Source: Candidatus Galloscillospira excrementavium
Lineage (GTDB): Bacteria > Bacillota > Clostridia > Oscillospirales > Oscillospiraceae
NCBI GenBank assembly: GCA_018711785.1
Contig: DVHW01000069.1
Span: forward strand, 1-9,959
Direction of reading: 5' to 3'
Length of the DNA: 9,959 nucleotides
Every line of letters begins with the position of its first letter. The first letter of the stretch is position 1. The notes below the pieces were generated by a model. It worked only from the letters and a program-made list of their open reading frames with translations, was not told the origin of the DNA and made no database searches. A program made the position numbers and the translations under genes. Positions 1-6,587 of this stretch are shown here, one piece after another.

Positions 1-931
1 CAAAGTAGGGCGGCCGCTCCAGAAAGTCGATTTTCAGGGCCTGGGGGTTGCGGGGGGCAAAGGCGTCCCCCTTCACCTCGTGGAAGAGGTTGGGCGGCGT
101 ACCCTGGATGGAGTAGAGGTCCTGGCCCTTCACCCCCAGCTGGGGCAGGGAGGACAAAAGCGCCCAGGTGTAGGGGTGCTTGGGGTCGTAGAACACCTCG
201 TCACACGTCCCCACCTCCACGATGTCCCCGGCGTACATGACGGCGATGCGGTCGGCCACATTGGCCACCACCCCCAAATCGTGGGTGATGTAGATGGTGG
301 TCAGGTGGTACTTGCGCTGCATCTGCTTGATGAGCTCCAGGATCTGGGCCTGGATGGTCACGTCCAGGGCGGTGGTGGGCTCGTCGCAGATCAGGATCTT
401 GGGCCGGCAGGCCACCGCGATGGCGATGACCACCCGCTGGCGCATGCCGCCGGAGAACTCGTGGGGGTACTGCCTGTACCGCCGCTCCGGCTCCTGGATG
501 CCCACGTCGGAGAGGATCTCCACCGCCGCGTCCCTGGCCGCCCTGCCCTTCAGGCCCTGGTGGAGGACGATGGCCTCCTCGATCTGGGCGCCGATGGTCT
601 TGAGGGGATTGAGGGAGGTCATGGGGTCCTGCATGACCATGGCGATCTCCTTGCCCCGGATCTTGAGCCAGTCCCGCTCGGCGGTGAACTTGGCCAGATC
701 CTGGCCGTCGTAGAGGATGCTACCGCTCTCAATGGCGCCGTTGGCGTCCAGCAGGCCCATGAAGCTCTTGACGAATACGCTCTTGCCCGAGCCGGACTCC
801 CCCACAATGGCCAGGGACTCCCCCCGGTACACGTCCAGGGAGATGTCCCGCAGGGCGTGGAGCACCTGGCCCCGCAGCGTGAATTTGACGTTCAGGTCCC
901 GGACGGAGAGGATGATATCGGATTCATTCAT
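1..931 (-). CDS. oppD: Oligopeptide ABC transporter ATP-binding protein OppD (3' end cut off by window edge)
   Basis: Cytoplasmic ATPase that powers import of peptides through the OppB/OppC channel. Reading leftward from ATG at 931, 310 codons are open to the window edge with no stop, so the C-terminus lies outside. The ABC motifs are complete and in order: Walker A GESGSGKS (residues 44-51), Q-loop MQDPMTSLNP (100-109), signature SGGMRQ (160-165), Walker B ILICDEP (179-185), D-loop TALD (187-190) and switch histidine H217. The tail after about residue 250 (HPYTWALLSSLP, then GTPPNL and KGDAFAPRN) is the oligopeptide/dipeptide-transporter C-terminal extension, which separates OppD/DppD from other ABC ATPases. 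An AGGAGG at 940-945 sits 8 nt before the ATG and overlaps the oppC stop, so the start is firm. The gap to oppC is 13 bp, indicating co-transcription. Probably 20-40 residues are missing; oppF is expected next, by analogy with other opp operons. Confidence 0.95.
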   Translation of the reverse strand, partial: MNESDIILSVRDLNVKFTLRGQVLHALRDISLDVYRGESLAIVGESGSGKSVFVKSFMGLLDANGAIESGSILYDGQDLAKFTAERDWLKIRGKEIAMVMQDPMTSLNPLKTIGAQIEEAIVLHQGLKGRAARDAAVEILSDVGIQEPERRYRQYPHEFSGGMRQRVVIAIAVACRPKILICDEPTTALDVTIQAQILELIKQMQRKYHLTTIYITHDLGVVANVADRIAVMYAGDIVEVGTCDEVFYDPKHPYTWALLSSLPQLGVKGQDLYSIQGTPPNLFHEVKGDAFAPRNPQALKIDFLERPPYF

Positions 932-944
932 AGCGGTCCCCTCC

Positions 945-1967
945 TCAGTTGACATGGTTTTTCGGGTCGGCGGCGTCGGCAAAGGCGTTGCCGATGACAT
1001 AGAAGGAGATGGTGATGAGGGCCAGCACCGCCACGGGGAAGTAGAGCTGGTAGCGCAGGGCGGGGATCATCATCAGCCGCCGGCCGGTGTCGATGAGGTT
1101 CCCCAGGGCGGGGATGTTCACCGGCAGGCCGATGCCGATGTAGGTGACAAAGACCTCGTTGCCGATGGCGGAGGGGATGGCCAGGGCCATGCGCATGGTG
1201 ATGACCGACACCAGATAGGGCAGCAGGTTGCGGAAGACGATGCTCCGGATGGAGGTGCCCAGACACCGGGAGGCCAGGTTGTAGTCCCGGTCCCGGATGA
1301 TGACCACCTGGTTGCGGATGAACCGGGCCATGCCCAGCCAGCCGGTGAGGCACAGGGCGAAGATGATGGTGTCCACCCCGGGCATGAGGATGTAGGAGAA
1401 GAGGATGAGCAGCAGGGTCTGGGGGATGTTGTCCAGCACGTTGTACAGCTCGGTGAAGAGGAAGTCCAGCTTGCGCACATAGCCCCACAGCACGCCCATG
1501 AATATGCCCACCACGGCCTCCACGCAGGCCACCACAAAGCCGATGAGCAGGGAGGTGCGGGTGCCCGACCAGATGCGGGCCCAGATGTCCTGGCCAATCT
1601 CGTTGGTGCCGAAGAGGAAGCCCTCCTCGCCGGGGGACAGGTTCTGCAGAACCCGGCCGCTCTCGTCGTAGTGGATGGTGAGGGGGTCCATCTGGCCGGG
1701 GAGGAAGGGCTGGATGAAGGTGAAGGCCAGCAGGGCCACCATTAGGACAAGGAAGAACACCGCCACCTTGTCCCGGAGGAAGGCCCGCACGGTGGCGGAC
1801 CAGTAGGAGTAGTTGGAGTAGCCTCCCCGCTCGGCGGCGGAGGCGTCAAACTCGGCGAAGGAGAACAGCTCCTCGTCAGTCAGGTCGGGCCGGCGGAGCT
1901 CCTGATCCAGCTGCCGGCAGAGGGCGTCGCCCAGCTGGTCGGTCTTTTTGTCGCGGTAGCGTTTCAT
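945..1967 (-). CDS. oppC: Oligopeptide ABC transporter permease OppC
   Basis: 340-residue inner-membrane permease that pairs with OppB to form the peptide channel. A long cytoplasmic N-terminus (about 1-66), including the stretch AEFDASAAERGGYSNYSYW at 38-56, precedes the first membrane segment (about 68-87). This matches the OppC N-terminal domain of Firmicutes and explains why the protein is longer than a typical 300-residue OppC. The motif FGTNEIGQDIWARIWSGTR (119-137) corresponds to the family's GTDxxGRDxxSRxxxGxR signature. The ATPase-coupling EAA loop is at about 228-238 (DYNLASRCLGT), following GWLGMARFIRNQV (209-221). ATG at 1967 is preceded by AAGGAGG (1978-1984) with 10 nt spacing. 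The start codon overlaps the oppB stop by one base (TGATG), so the two permeases are translationally coupled. The substrate cannot be read from the permease itself. Confidence 0.95.
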   Translation of the reverse strand: MKRYRDKKTDQLGDALCRQLDQELRRPDLTDEELFSFAEFDASAAERGGYSNYSYWSATVRAFLRDKVAVFFLVLMVALLAFTFIQPFLPGQMDPLTIHYDESGRVLQNLSPGEEGFLFGTNEIGQDIWARIWSGTRTSLLIGFVVACVEAVVGIFMGVLWGYVRKLDFLFTELYNVLDNIPQTLLLILFSYILMPGVDTIIFALCLTGWLGMARFIRNQVVIIRDRDYNLASRCLGTSIRSIVFRNLLPYLVSVITMRMALAIPSAIGNEVFVTYIGIGLPVNIPALGNLIDTGRRLMMIPALRYQLYFPVAVLALITISFYVIGNAFADAADPKNHVN

Positions 1968-2920
1968 CAGCGGGCGCCCTCCTTCTTGGAAAAGCTGATG
2001 CGGGGGTCCAGGACCGCCATCAGAATGTCGCCGAACAGCAGGCCAAGAATGGAGATCACCGAGTAGATGATGACCAGGGCCTGGACCAGGGTGTTGTCCT
2101 GGAGCTTGATGACGGTGACCAGCAGCCCGCCCATGCCGGGCACGGAGTAGAGGGATTCCACATAGAGGGAGCCCATCAGGGTGAAGAGGATGGAGTTGGG
2201 TATGTACTGGATCAGGGGGACCATGGCGTTGCGGAACACATGCCGGCGGGAGATCTGGCCGCTGGGCAGGCCCTTGGCCCGGGCCAGGCGGATGTAGTCC
2301 TTATTGGACTCGTCCACCATGTACCGGCGCAGCCACATGGCGTAGTAGGCGATGTTGCCCAGCGCCAGGGAGAAGATGGGCAGGATGTAGCTCACCGGAT
2401 TGCCCATGCTGAAGAGCATGGGCAGCTTCAGCGGCCCCTGGGAGCCGACGAACTGGATGAGGATGTGGTAGGCCGCAGCGGGCACCGCCTGGATGACCAC
2501 GATGAACACTGTGCCCACCTTGTCCCACACCTTCCACCGGGTGCGGGTGCTCCGGGCCATCAGGATGCCCAGGGGCAGGCCCAGGGCCAGGGCGATGGCC
2601 AGGGAGCACAGGCCGATGAAGAGGGATATGGGGATCTTCTCGGTGATGATCTCGGTGTTGGCCACGTTGGTCCGGTACTTGATGGACGTGCCCAGATCTC
2701 CCCGGAGCAGCTGGCCGAAGAAGCGGACCAGCTGGACGGGCAGGGGATCGTTGAGGCCCAGTTCGTTGAGGCGGACCTCGATCTGGGTGTCGGAGAGCTT
2801 GTCGAAGTTCTCAAAGTAACCCTCGATGGGCATGAGCCGCAGCAGGGAGAACACAATGGTGATGACGATGGCCATGGTGATGAGGGAGCGCAGCAGCCGT
2901 TTGAGAATATATTTTGCCAC
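1967..2920 (-). CDS. oppB: Oligopeptide ABC transporter permease OppB
   Basis: 317-residue inner-membrane permease, the partner of OppC. I start it at GTG 2918-2920 and not at the in-frame upstream ATG (2963-2965). An AAGGAGG lies 8 nt before the GTG, the resulting N-terminus (M)AKYILKRLLRSLI is the usual OppB beginning, and the 15 extra upstream residues would be coded by the hairpin-rich intergenic DNA. The first membrane segment is about residues 9-30. GDLGTS (74-79) is the conserved periplasmic-loop motif of this permease family. The EAA coupling loop is DYIRLARAKGL (208-218), followed by RHVFRNAMVPL. The last residues, up to the stop at 1967-1969, overlap the oppC start. A 168-bp gap with strong hairpins separates it from oppA. 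Confidence 0.94.
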   Translation of the reverse strand: MAKYILKRLLRSLITMAIVITIVFSLLRLMPIEGYFENFDKLSDTQIEVRLNELGLNDPLPVQLVRFFGQLLRGDLGTSIKYRTNVANTEIITEKIPISLFIGLCSLAIALALGLPLGILMARSTRTRWKVWDKVGTVFIVVIQAVPAAAYHILIQFVGSQGPLKLPMLFSMGNPVSYILPIFSLALGNIAYYAMWLRRYMVDESNKDYIRLARAKGLPSGQISRRHVFRNAMVPLIQYIPNSILFTLMGSLYVESLYSVPGMGGLLVTVIKLQDNTLVQALVIIYSVISILGLLFGDILMAVLDPRISFSKKEGAR

Positions 2921-2928
2921 AGAAACGA

Positions 2929-2935
2929 CCTCCTT
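2929..2935 (-). promoter_or_regulatory. Ribosome binding site that fixes the oppB start
   Basis: Perfect AAGGAGG on the minus strand, 8 nt upstream of GTG 2920. It favours the GTG start over the longer ATG-initiated frame, which has no comparable site. Confidence 0.85.
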
Positions 2936-2950
2936 GGCAGGGGAGAGTGG

Positions 2951-3005
2951 GTGAAGCCCCCGCATCCGGACCCCGGCCGTCGGGGTCCGGATGCGGGGGT
3001 TTCAC
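2951..3005 (-). repeat. Long near-perfect inverted repeat between oppA and oppB
   Basis: Arms 2951-2975 and 2981-3005 pair over 25 bp around a 5-nt loop. The only imperfection is a G-T position at 2956/3000; the inner 19 bp are perfect. On the transcribed strand no T-run follows the hairpin, so it does not look like a classic intrinsic terminator. As mRNA it would form a very stable stem about 30 nt upstream of the oppB start. It could protect the oppA message from 3' exonucleases, be a processing site, or partly terminate, each giving more binding protein than permease. It could also belong to a dispersed palindromic repeat family; the sequence alone cannot decide. Confidence 0.8.
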
Positions 3006-3012
3006 GCAGGAC

Positions 3013-3048
3013 GGTCTGGAGAGGAGAGCGCCCTCTCCTCTCCAGACC
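3013..3048 (-). repeat. Second perfect inverted repeat downstream of oppA
   Basis: Arms 3013-3028 and 3033-3048 (GGTCTGGAGAGGAGAG and its complement) match perfectly over 16 bp around a CGCC loop. It lies 40 nt after the oppA stop and 7 nt from the neighbouring 55-nt palindrome. No T-tract follows on the minus strand. Like its neighbour, it is best read as an RNA stability or attenuation element between the binding-protein gene and the permease genes. Confidence 0.78.
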
Positions 3049-3056
3049 CCCGCGGT

Positions 3057-3074
3057 CCGGCGGCAGAGCGCCGG
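3057..3074 (-). repeat. Short GC hairpin just after the oppA stop
   Basis: Six-base arms CCGGCG (3057-3062) and CGCCGG (3069-3074) with a 6-nt loop, 14 nt downstream of the oppA stop codon. It is short enough to arise by chance in DNA this GC-rich. It is listed because it forms a third consecutive stem in the oppA-oppB gap. Confidence 0.35.
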
Positions 3075-3088
3075 CATTGGTCAGCAGA

Positions 3089-5044
3089 TTATTCCGAAGC
3101 CACGGCCAGGGCGGCCTCGCGTTCCTCCAGCCAGGTCTGGTAGGCCTGCTCGAACTCCTCCATGCCCATGGACTTCTCCAGCACGTGCTGGAATTTGTAG
3201 CGGGAGGTGGCAAAGCCGAAGGAGGCGTAGGAGCCCTCCAGGGGGTTGAGCTTGGAGAAGGAGTACTCCCGGTCGTTGGTCTTGATGGGGATGACGAAGC
3301 CGTGGTCCAGCAGGACGCACTCGGCCTGGGCGAAGGTCTCGTACCGGGCCTCAATGTCATCGGTGATGGCCAGGGCGGTCTCCACCAGGTCCAGGTACTC
3401 CTGGTAATAGGCCTGGGTCTCCGGGTCGTCGCTGCGGTAGATGAAGCTGTAGCTGGAGTCGTCGCTGAAGGGGTCCACCACGTAGGCGGAGGCGTCGGAG
3501 TAGTCGGCGCCCCAGTTGCAGAGGGTGAAGGCGTAGTTGCCGGAGCGGCGCACCATGGTCAGGAAGCTCTCGTTGCCCTGCTGGATGACCACGTCGATGT
3601 AGTCGGTGCCCAGCAGGCCCTCCAGCTGCTGCTCGATGAGCTGGGCCATGGAGTCGGAGTTGGTCTCGTTGGGGTTATAGGGGTAGTACATGATGATGGG
3701 GAAGCTGGCCCCCTCGGCGGTCAGCTCCTCGATGGCCGCGTCCCGGTACTCCAGGGCCAGGTCGGGGTCAAAGGTGTCGCCGTCGGTGTACTTCTCCAGG
3801 CCGCCGTAGTAGGCGTAGTCCTGGGAGGCGGAGGCGGCGCCCAGGGGGGTGATGGTGTTGCTCAGAAGGCTCTCCGGGTCGGCGAAGTCCTTGGCCTGGA
3901 GGGCGTTGACCCGGTCCAGCCCGTGCATGATGGACAGGCGGAAGTTCTCGTTGTTCACCGCCAGACGCCAGTTGTCAGGCTCGTACTCCGCGGGGAACTG
4001 GGGGTCAAAGTTGAACAGGTACCAGTAGGAATAGGACACGTCGGGCCGGGAGTAGTGGATCTCGTCGCTGTTGGTCTCCAGCAGGGAGCTGAGCAGGTCG
4101 GCGCTGATGTCGGCGTAGTCCACCTCGCCCTGCAGGTACATGGTGGTGGCCAGGGTGGCGGCCTCGGCGTTGTAGGTCATCTGGATGGTGTCAATATGGA
4201 CGTTTTCAATGTCCCAGTAGGTGGGGTTCTTGGTCATGACCCGCTGGACCTGGGGCTCAAAGGTGGAGAGGATGAAGGGCCCGCAGTAGAGCAGGGTCTC
4301 GGCGCTGGTGCCGAAGCTGTCCCCGCACTGGGCCAAAAAGTCCCCGTTCACCGGCAGGAAGGCCGCCCAGCACAGCATGGACAGGAAGTAGGAGCAGGGG
4401 GCGTCCAGGGAGTAGACCAGGGTGTAGGTGTCGGTGGCCTTGACGCCGATGTCGTCGGCGGACACCGCGGGCACCTCCTCGATGACCTCGCCGTCGGCGT
4501 CCAGCTTGACGGGGTTGCCGTTTTCGTCGGTGCCGTCGGTGGCGGTCTCCAGCTCCAGCAGGTAGGCGGTGTACTCATAGTAGGCCGCGGCGTTGGTCAC
4601 CTGGGCCACCTCGAAGTTGTACTCGCTGGAGGAGCTGTTGCTGGCGTCCAGAATGTAGTGGGCGGCATCCACCCAGTCCTGGGCGGTGACCTCGGCCACC
4701 GGGTTGGCGTCCTTGTCCACCCACTGGACCCCCTGGCGGATGTGGAAGGTCCACTCGGTGTAGTCCTCGTTGTGCTCCCAGCTCTCGGCCAGGGCGGGGC
4801 GGACCACGCCGTAGCAGTCGTACTCGATGAGGGTGTCCACCGTGTTGGCGGGGATCTCCAGGTTGCCGGAGGAGGTGGTGTAGAGGTAGTTCATGGTCTC
4901 TACCTCAGAGGAGTAGAGGGTGCGGTAGATGGAGGTGTCGGAGCCGCCATCCCCGCTGCCGGTGTCGGTGCAGGCGGCCAGGCCCACCGCCATGGCCAGG
5001 GCCAGCGTCAGAGCGAGCAGTTTCTTTGCCTTCTTCACGTTCAT
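3089..5044 (-). CDS. oppA: Oligopeptide ABC transporter substrate-binding lipoprotein (OppA-like)
   Basis: 651-residue extracellular lipoprotein that captures peptides and delivers them to OppBC. The signal peptide has a KKAKK n-region, a hydrophobic core of about residues 9-21 and a lipobox LAAC (22-25), so C25 should be lipidated. A short Gly/Ser/Asp linker (26-38) follows. The stretch LAESWEHNEDYTEWTFHIRQG (85-105) is the signature region of the extracellular solute-binding family 5 (SBP_bac_5) fold, which covers the rest of the protein. At 651 residues it is longer than the roughly 540 usual for OppA; acidic stretches near residues 170-207 look like insertions. ATG 5044 is used here. A GTG two codons later has better spacing from the AAGGA-type site, so the true start could be residue 3. 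It lies 132 bp after the epimerase gene. Peptide ligands, possibly including murein peptides, are inferred from family and context. Confidence 0.94.
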   Translation of the reverse strand: MNVKKAKKLLALTLALAMAVGLAACTDTGSGDGGSDTSIYRTLYSSEVETMNYLYTTSSGNLEIPANTVDTLIEYDCYGVVRPALAESWEHNEDYTEWTFHIRQGVQWVDKDANPVAEVTAQDWVDAAHYILDASNSSSSEYNFEVAQVTNAAAYYEYTAYLLELETATDGTDENGNPVKLDADGEVIEEVPAVSADDIGVKATDTYTLVYSLDAPCSYFLSMLCWAAFLPVNGDFLAQCGDSFGTSAETLLYCGPFILSTFEPQVQRVMTKNPTYWDIENVHIDTIQMTYNAEAATLATTMYLQGEVDYADISADLLSSLLETNSDEIHYSRPDVSYSYWYLFNFDPQFPAEYEPDNWRLAVNNENFRLSIMHGLDRVNALQAKDFADPESLLSNTITPLGAASASQDYAYYGGLEKYTDGDTFDPDLALEYRDAAIEELTAEGASFPIIMYYPYNPNETNSDSMAQLIEQQLEGLLGTDYIDVVIQQGNESFLTMVRRSGNYAFTLCNWGADYSDASAYVVDPFSDDSSYSFIYRSDDPETQAYYQEYLDLVETALAITDDIEARYETFAQAECVLLDHGFVIPIKTNDREYSFSKLNPLEGSYASFGFATSRYKFQHVLEKSMGMEEFEQAYQTWLEEREAALAVASE

Positions 5045-5108
5045 TCCTTCCTTTCAAGCTGTATTTGTGTCTGCGCGGAGCGTGCGCCGTTGCACAGCCA
5101 GGATATGG

Positions 5109-5130
5109 GGCGCTCCGCCCTCGGAGCGCC
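5109..5130 (-). repeat. GC-rich hairpin upstream of oppA
   Basis: Perfect 9-bp arms GGCGCTCCG (5109-5117) and CGGAGCGCC (5122-5130) with a 4-nt loop. On the transcribed strand it comes immediately after the AAAAGAGC hairpin and 64 nt before the oppA start. It may act with that hairpin as an attenuator or processing site between the epimerase and oppA. Confidence 0.6.
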
Positions 5131-5131
5131 G

Positions 5132-5155
5132 CCAAAAGAGCCGCAGCTCTTTTGG
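5132..5155 (-). terminator. Possible attenuator/terminator hairpin between the epimerase gene and oppA
   Basis: Arms CCAAAAGAGC (5132-5141) and GCTCTTTTGG (5146-5155) pair perfectly over 10 bp around a 4-nt loop. Read leftward, the element has an A-run, a short GC core and a TTTT run, the layout of a compact and potentially bidirectional intrinsic terminator, 21 nt after the epimerase stop. The T-run is only four long and GC follows, so partial termination is more likely than complete. I saw no convincing new promoter between it and oppA, so some read-through must presumably supply the transporter message. Confidence 0.5.
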
Positions 5156-5176
5156 AAGAAGATAGGATGGGGCCAT

Positions 5177-6265
5177 TCAGCTCCAGTGCTCGCAGGGGAC
5201 GTCCCCGATGCCGATGCCGGGGGCGTCGGTCATGGTGACGGTGGCCCCGTCGAACACCGGCCCGCCGGAGTAGGGGTCCACCGCGCAAAGGGAGGGGCCG
5301 TCCAGGTCGGCCCGGGTGATGATGCCCCGGCCGCAGCAGAGATGGGCCCCGGCGGAGACCGCCAGCTTGGACTCCAGCATACAGCCCACCATGCACTCCA
5401 CCCCGTGGAGCTCGGCCACCGCGCACAGCTTCAGGGCGGGCCAGATGCCGCCGGTCTTCATCAGCTTGATGTTGATGAGGTCGGCCGCCCCCTCTTGGAT
5501 GATGTTGAGGGCGTCCAGGGGGGAGAACACCGACTCATCGGCCAGGATGGGGGTGGCCACCCGGCCGGTGATGTACTTCATGCCCGCCAGGTCGTGGGCG
5601 TTTACCGGCTGCTCCACCAGCTCGATGTCCAGGCCCCGGTCCTCCATGGCGGTGATGATGCGCACCGCCTCCTTGGCCGTCCAGCCCTGGTTGGCGTCCA
5701 CCCGGAGGAGCACGTCCGGGCCCACCGCCTGCCGGATGGCGGCGATGCGCTCCACGTCTTTGCTCCCCTCCTTGCCCGCCTTGATCTTCAGGATGCGGAA
5801 GCCGCGGGCCACCGCGTCCAGGGAGTCGGCGACCATCTCGTCCACGGGGTTGACTGAGATGGTGAGGTCGGTCTCAAAGCTGCGCCGGGCGCCGCCCAGC
5901 AGCTGGTAGAGGGGGGCGCCGAAGCGCTTGCCGTACAGGTCGTAGATGGCCATGTCCACCGCGGCCTTGGCCGAGGTGTTTTTGACCATGCAGCCCTGGA
6001 GCTTCGTCATCACGCCGTCCAGGTCCTCGATCTCCATGCCCACCAGGGCGGGGCGGATGAACTCCCGGATGGCGCAGAGGATGGAGCCCTTGGTGTCCCC
6101 GGTGATGACGGCGGTGGGAGGGGCCTCGCCGTAGCCCATCTGCCCGTCGTCGGCCAGGACGCGGACCACGATGTCGTTCACATGCTCCACCGTCCGCAGG
6201 GCGGTCTTGAAGGGGCGGGCCAGGGGGAGAGAGATCTCCCCGGCCTGGATGTCGCGGATGACCAC
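5177..6265 (-). CDS. Dipeptide epimerase (L-Ala-D/L-Glu epimerase type, enolase superfamily)
   Basis: 362-residue cytoplasmic enzyme of the muconate-lactonizing subgroup of the enolase superfamily. It inverts the second residue of a dipeptide, classically L-Ala-D-Glu from murein to L-Ala-L-Glu. All catalytic positions are visible: KIK general bases K160 and K162; Mg2+ ligands D190 (VDANQGW), E218 (ELVEQP) and D243 (LADES); K267 on the opposite face (NIKLMKTGG). The DLD at 320-322 (TRADLDGP) matches the DxD motif that binds the substrate ammonium group in dipeptide epimerases and separates them from other superfamily members. The numbering is within one residue of the Bacillus subtilis enzyme YkfB as I remember it. 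The start is GTG 6263-6265, with GGAGG (6274-6278) 8 nt upstream. It is the first gene of the cluster, ahead of oppABCD; the B. subtilis dpp-ykf cluster also combines such an enzyme with a peptide transporter. The exact dipeptide cannot be told from sequence alone. Confidence 0.9.
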   Translation of the reverse strand: MVIRDIQAGEISLPLARPFKTALRTVEHVNDIVVRVLADDGQMGYGEAPPTAVITGDTKGSILCAIREFIRPALVGMEIEDLDGVMTKLQGCMVKNTSAKAAVDMAIYDLYGKRFGAPLYQLLGGARRSFETDLTISVNPVDEMVADSLDAVARGFRILKIKAGKEGSKDVERIAAIRQAVGPDVLLRVDANQGWTAKEAVRIITAMEDRGLDIELVEQPVNAHDLAGMKYITGRVATPILADESVFSPLDALNIIQEGAADLINIKLMKTGGIWPALKLCAVAELHGVECMVGCMLESKLAVSAGAHLCCGRGIITRADLDGPSLCAVDPYSGGPVFDGATVTMTDAPGIGIGDVPCEHWS

Positions 6266-6273
6266 GCCGGTCG

Positions 6274-6278
6274 CCTCC
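6274..6278 (-). promoter_or_regulatory. Ribosome binding site fixing the epimerase GTG start
   Basis: GGAGG on the minus strand, 8 nt before GTG 6265. It supports the GTG as the true initiation codon; no in-frame ATG with a comparable site lies upstream. Confidence 0.75.
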
Positions 6279-6364
6279 GTTCGGAAAAGTTCTCAAAGGG
6301 ATGAAATAAACGGAAAATAAAGTTTCAAGTTCTCCGCTCGTCCGGTTCAGAGTAATTTAAGAAA

Positions 6365-6393
6365 ATAGTACCACGAAATACCCCTCTTGTAAA
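6365..6393 (-). promoter_or_regulatory. Predicted sigma-A type promoter of the epimerase-opp operon
   Basis: On the minus strand, TTTACA (6388-6393) is followed after 17 bp by TACTAT (6365-6370). A TGG immediately before the -10 box makes it an extended -10 element. Matches to consensus are 5/6 and 4/6 with ideal spacing. Transcription would begin near 6358, giving a leader of about 90 nt before the epimerase GTG. This was found by eye. Confidence 0.55.
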
Positions 6394-6465
6394 GCATAAC
6401 TAGGGGGGAAAACAGAGAAAAGTGCGGAGTGCCAAAAGGACGGTGAACGCGGAAATGCAACCTTA

Positions 6466-6481
6466 TGCAGTAAAAACTGCA
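6466..6481. repeat. Small inverted repeat, candidate operator
   Basis: TGCAGT (6466-6471) and ACTGCA (6476-6481) flank AAAA in the centre of the divergent region, between the two predicted promoters. A nearby ATGCA occurs twice (6455-6459 and 6465-6469). It is a possible binding site for the adjacent WYL regulator, but it is short and could be chance. Confidence 0.3.
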
Positions 6482-6513
6482 AATAACGGAGGTGTGGACG
6501 GAGAAAAACGGAC

Positions 6514-6542
6514 TTGTCAGGGAGAAAGGGACGTGGTACACT
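6514..6542 (+). promoter_or_regulatory. Predicted sigma-A type promoter of the WYL regulator gene
   Basis: TTGTCA (6514-6519), a 17-bp spacer, then TACACT (6537-6542), with TGG just before the -10 box (extended -10). Matches to consensus are 5/6 and 4/6. Transcription would start near 6549, leaving a leader of about 47 nt before the ATG at 6596. The architecture mirrors the leftward promoter 120 bp away. Confidence 0.6.
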
Positions 6543-6582
6543 GAACAGCAGTACGGTTTATCGGACCGGACAGAGTGCGGAG

Positions 6583-6587
6583 GGAGG
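6583..6587 (+). promoter_or_regulatory. Ribosome binding site deciding the WYL regulator start
   Basis: GGAGG ending 8 nt before ATG 6596. The alternative in-frame GTG at 6575 would place this site inside the coding region and has no comparable upstream site, so the ATG is preferred. Confidence 0.8.

Noticed and set aside
80..1745. Rightward open frames opposite oppD and oppC
   Set aside because: These are shadows of the real leftward genes. They lack domains and ribosome sites, and their composition is typical of antisense frames in GC-rich DNA.
2921..2965. Longer oppB beginning at the ATG at 2963-2965
   Set aside because: The extra 15 residues are encoded by the edge of the long intergenic palindrome and by the ribosome binding site of the GTG start; they do not resemble an OppB N-terminus.
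2951..3048. CRISPR-like or phage attachment structure in the palindromic oppA-oppB gap
   Set aside because: The two palindromes differ in sequence, there are no regularly spaced direct repeats, and no integrase, cas or phage gene is nearby.
2240..5857. Very long rightward open frame (over 1,200 codons) antisense to oppB, oppA and the epimerase gene
   Set aside because: The translation is low-complexity (Gly-, Val-, His- and Asp-rich) with no recognisable domain, and it has no credible ribosome site. It exists because the GC-rich leftward genes rarely use codons whose complements are stops in this frame. The opposite-strand genes have full catalytic motifs.
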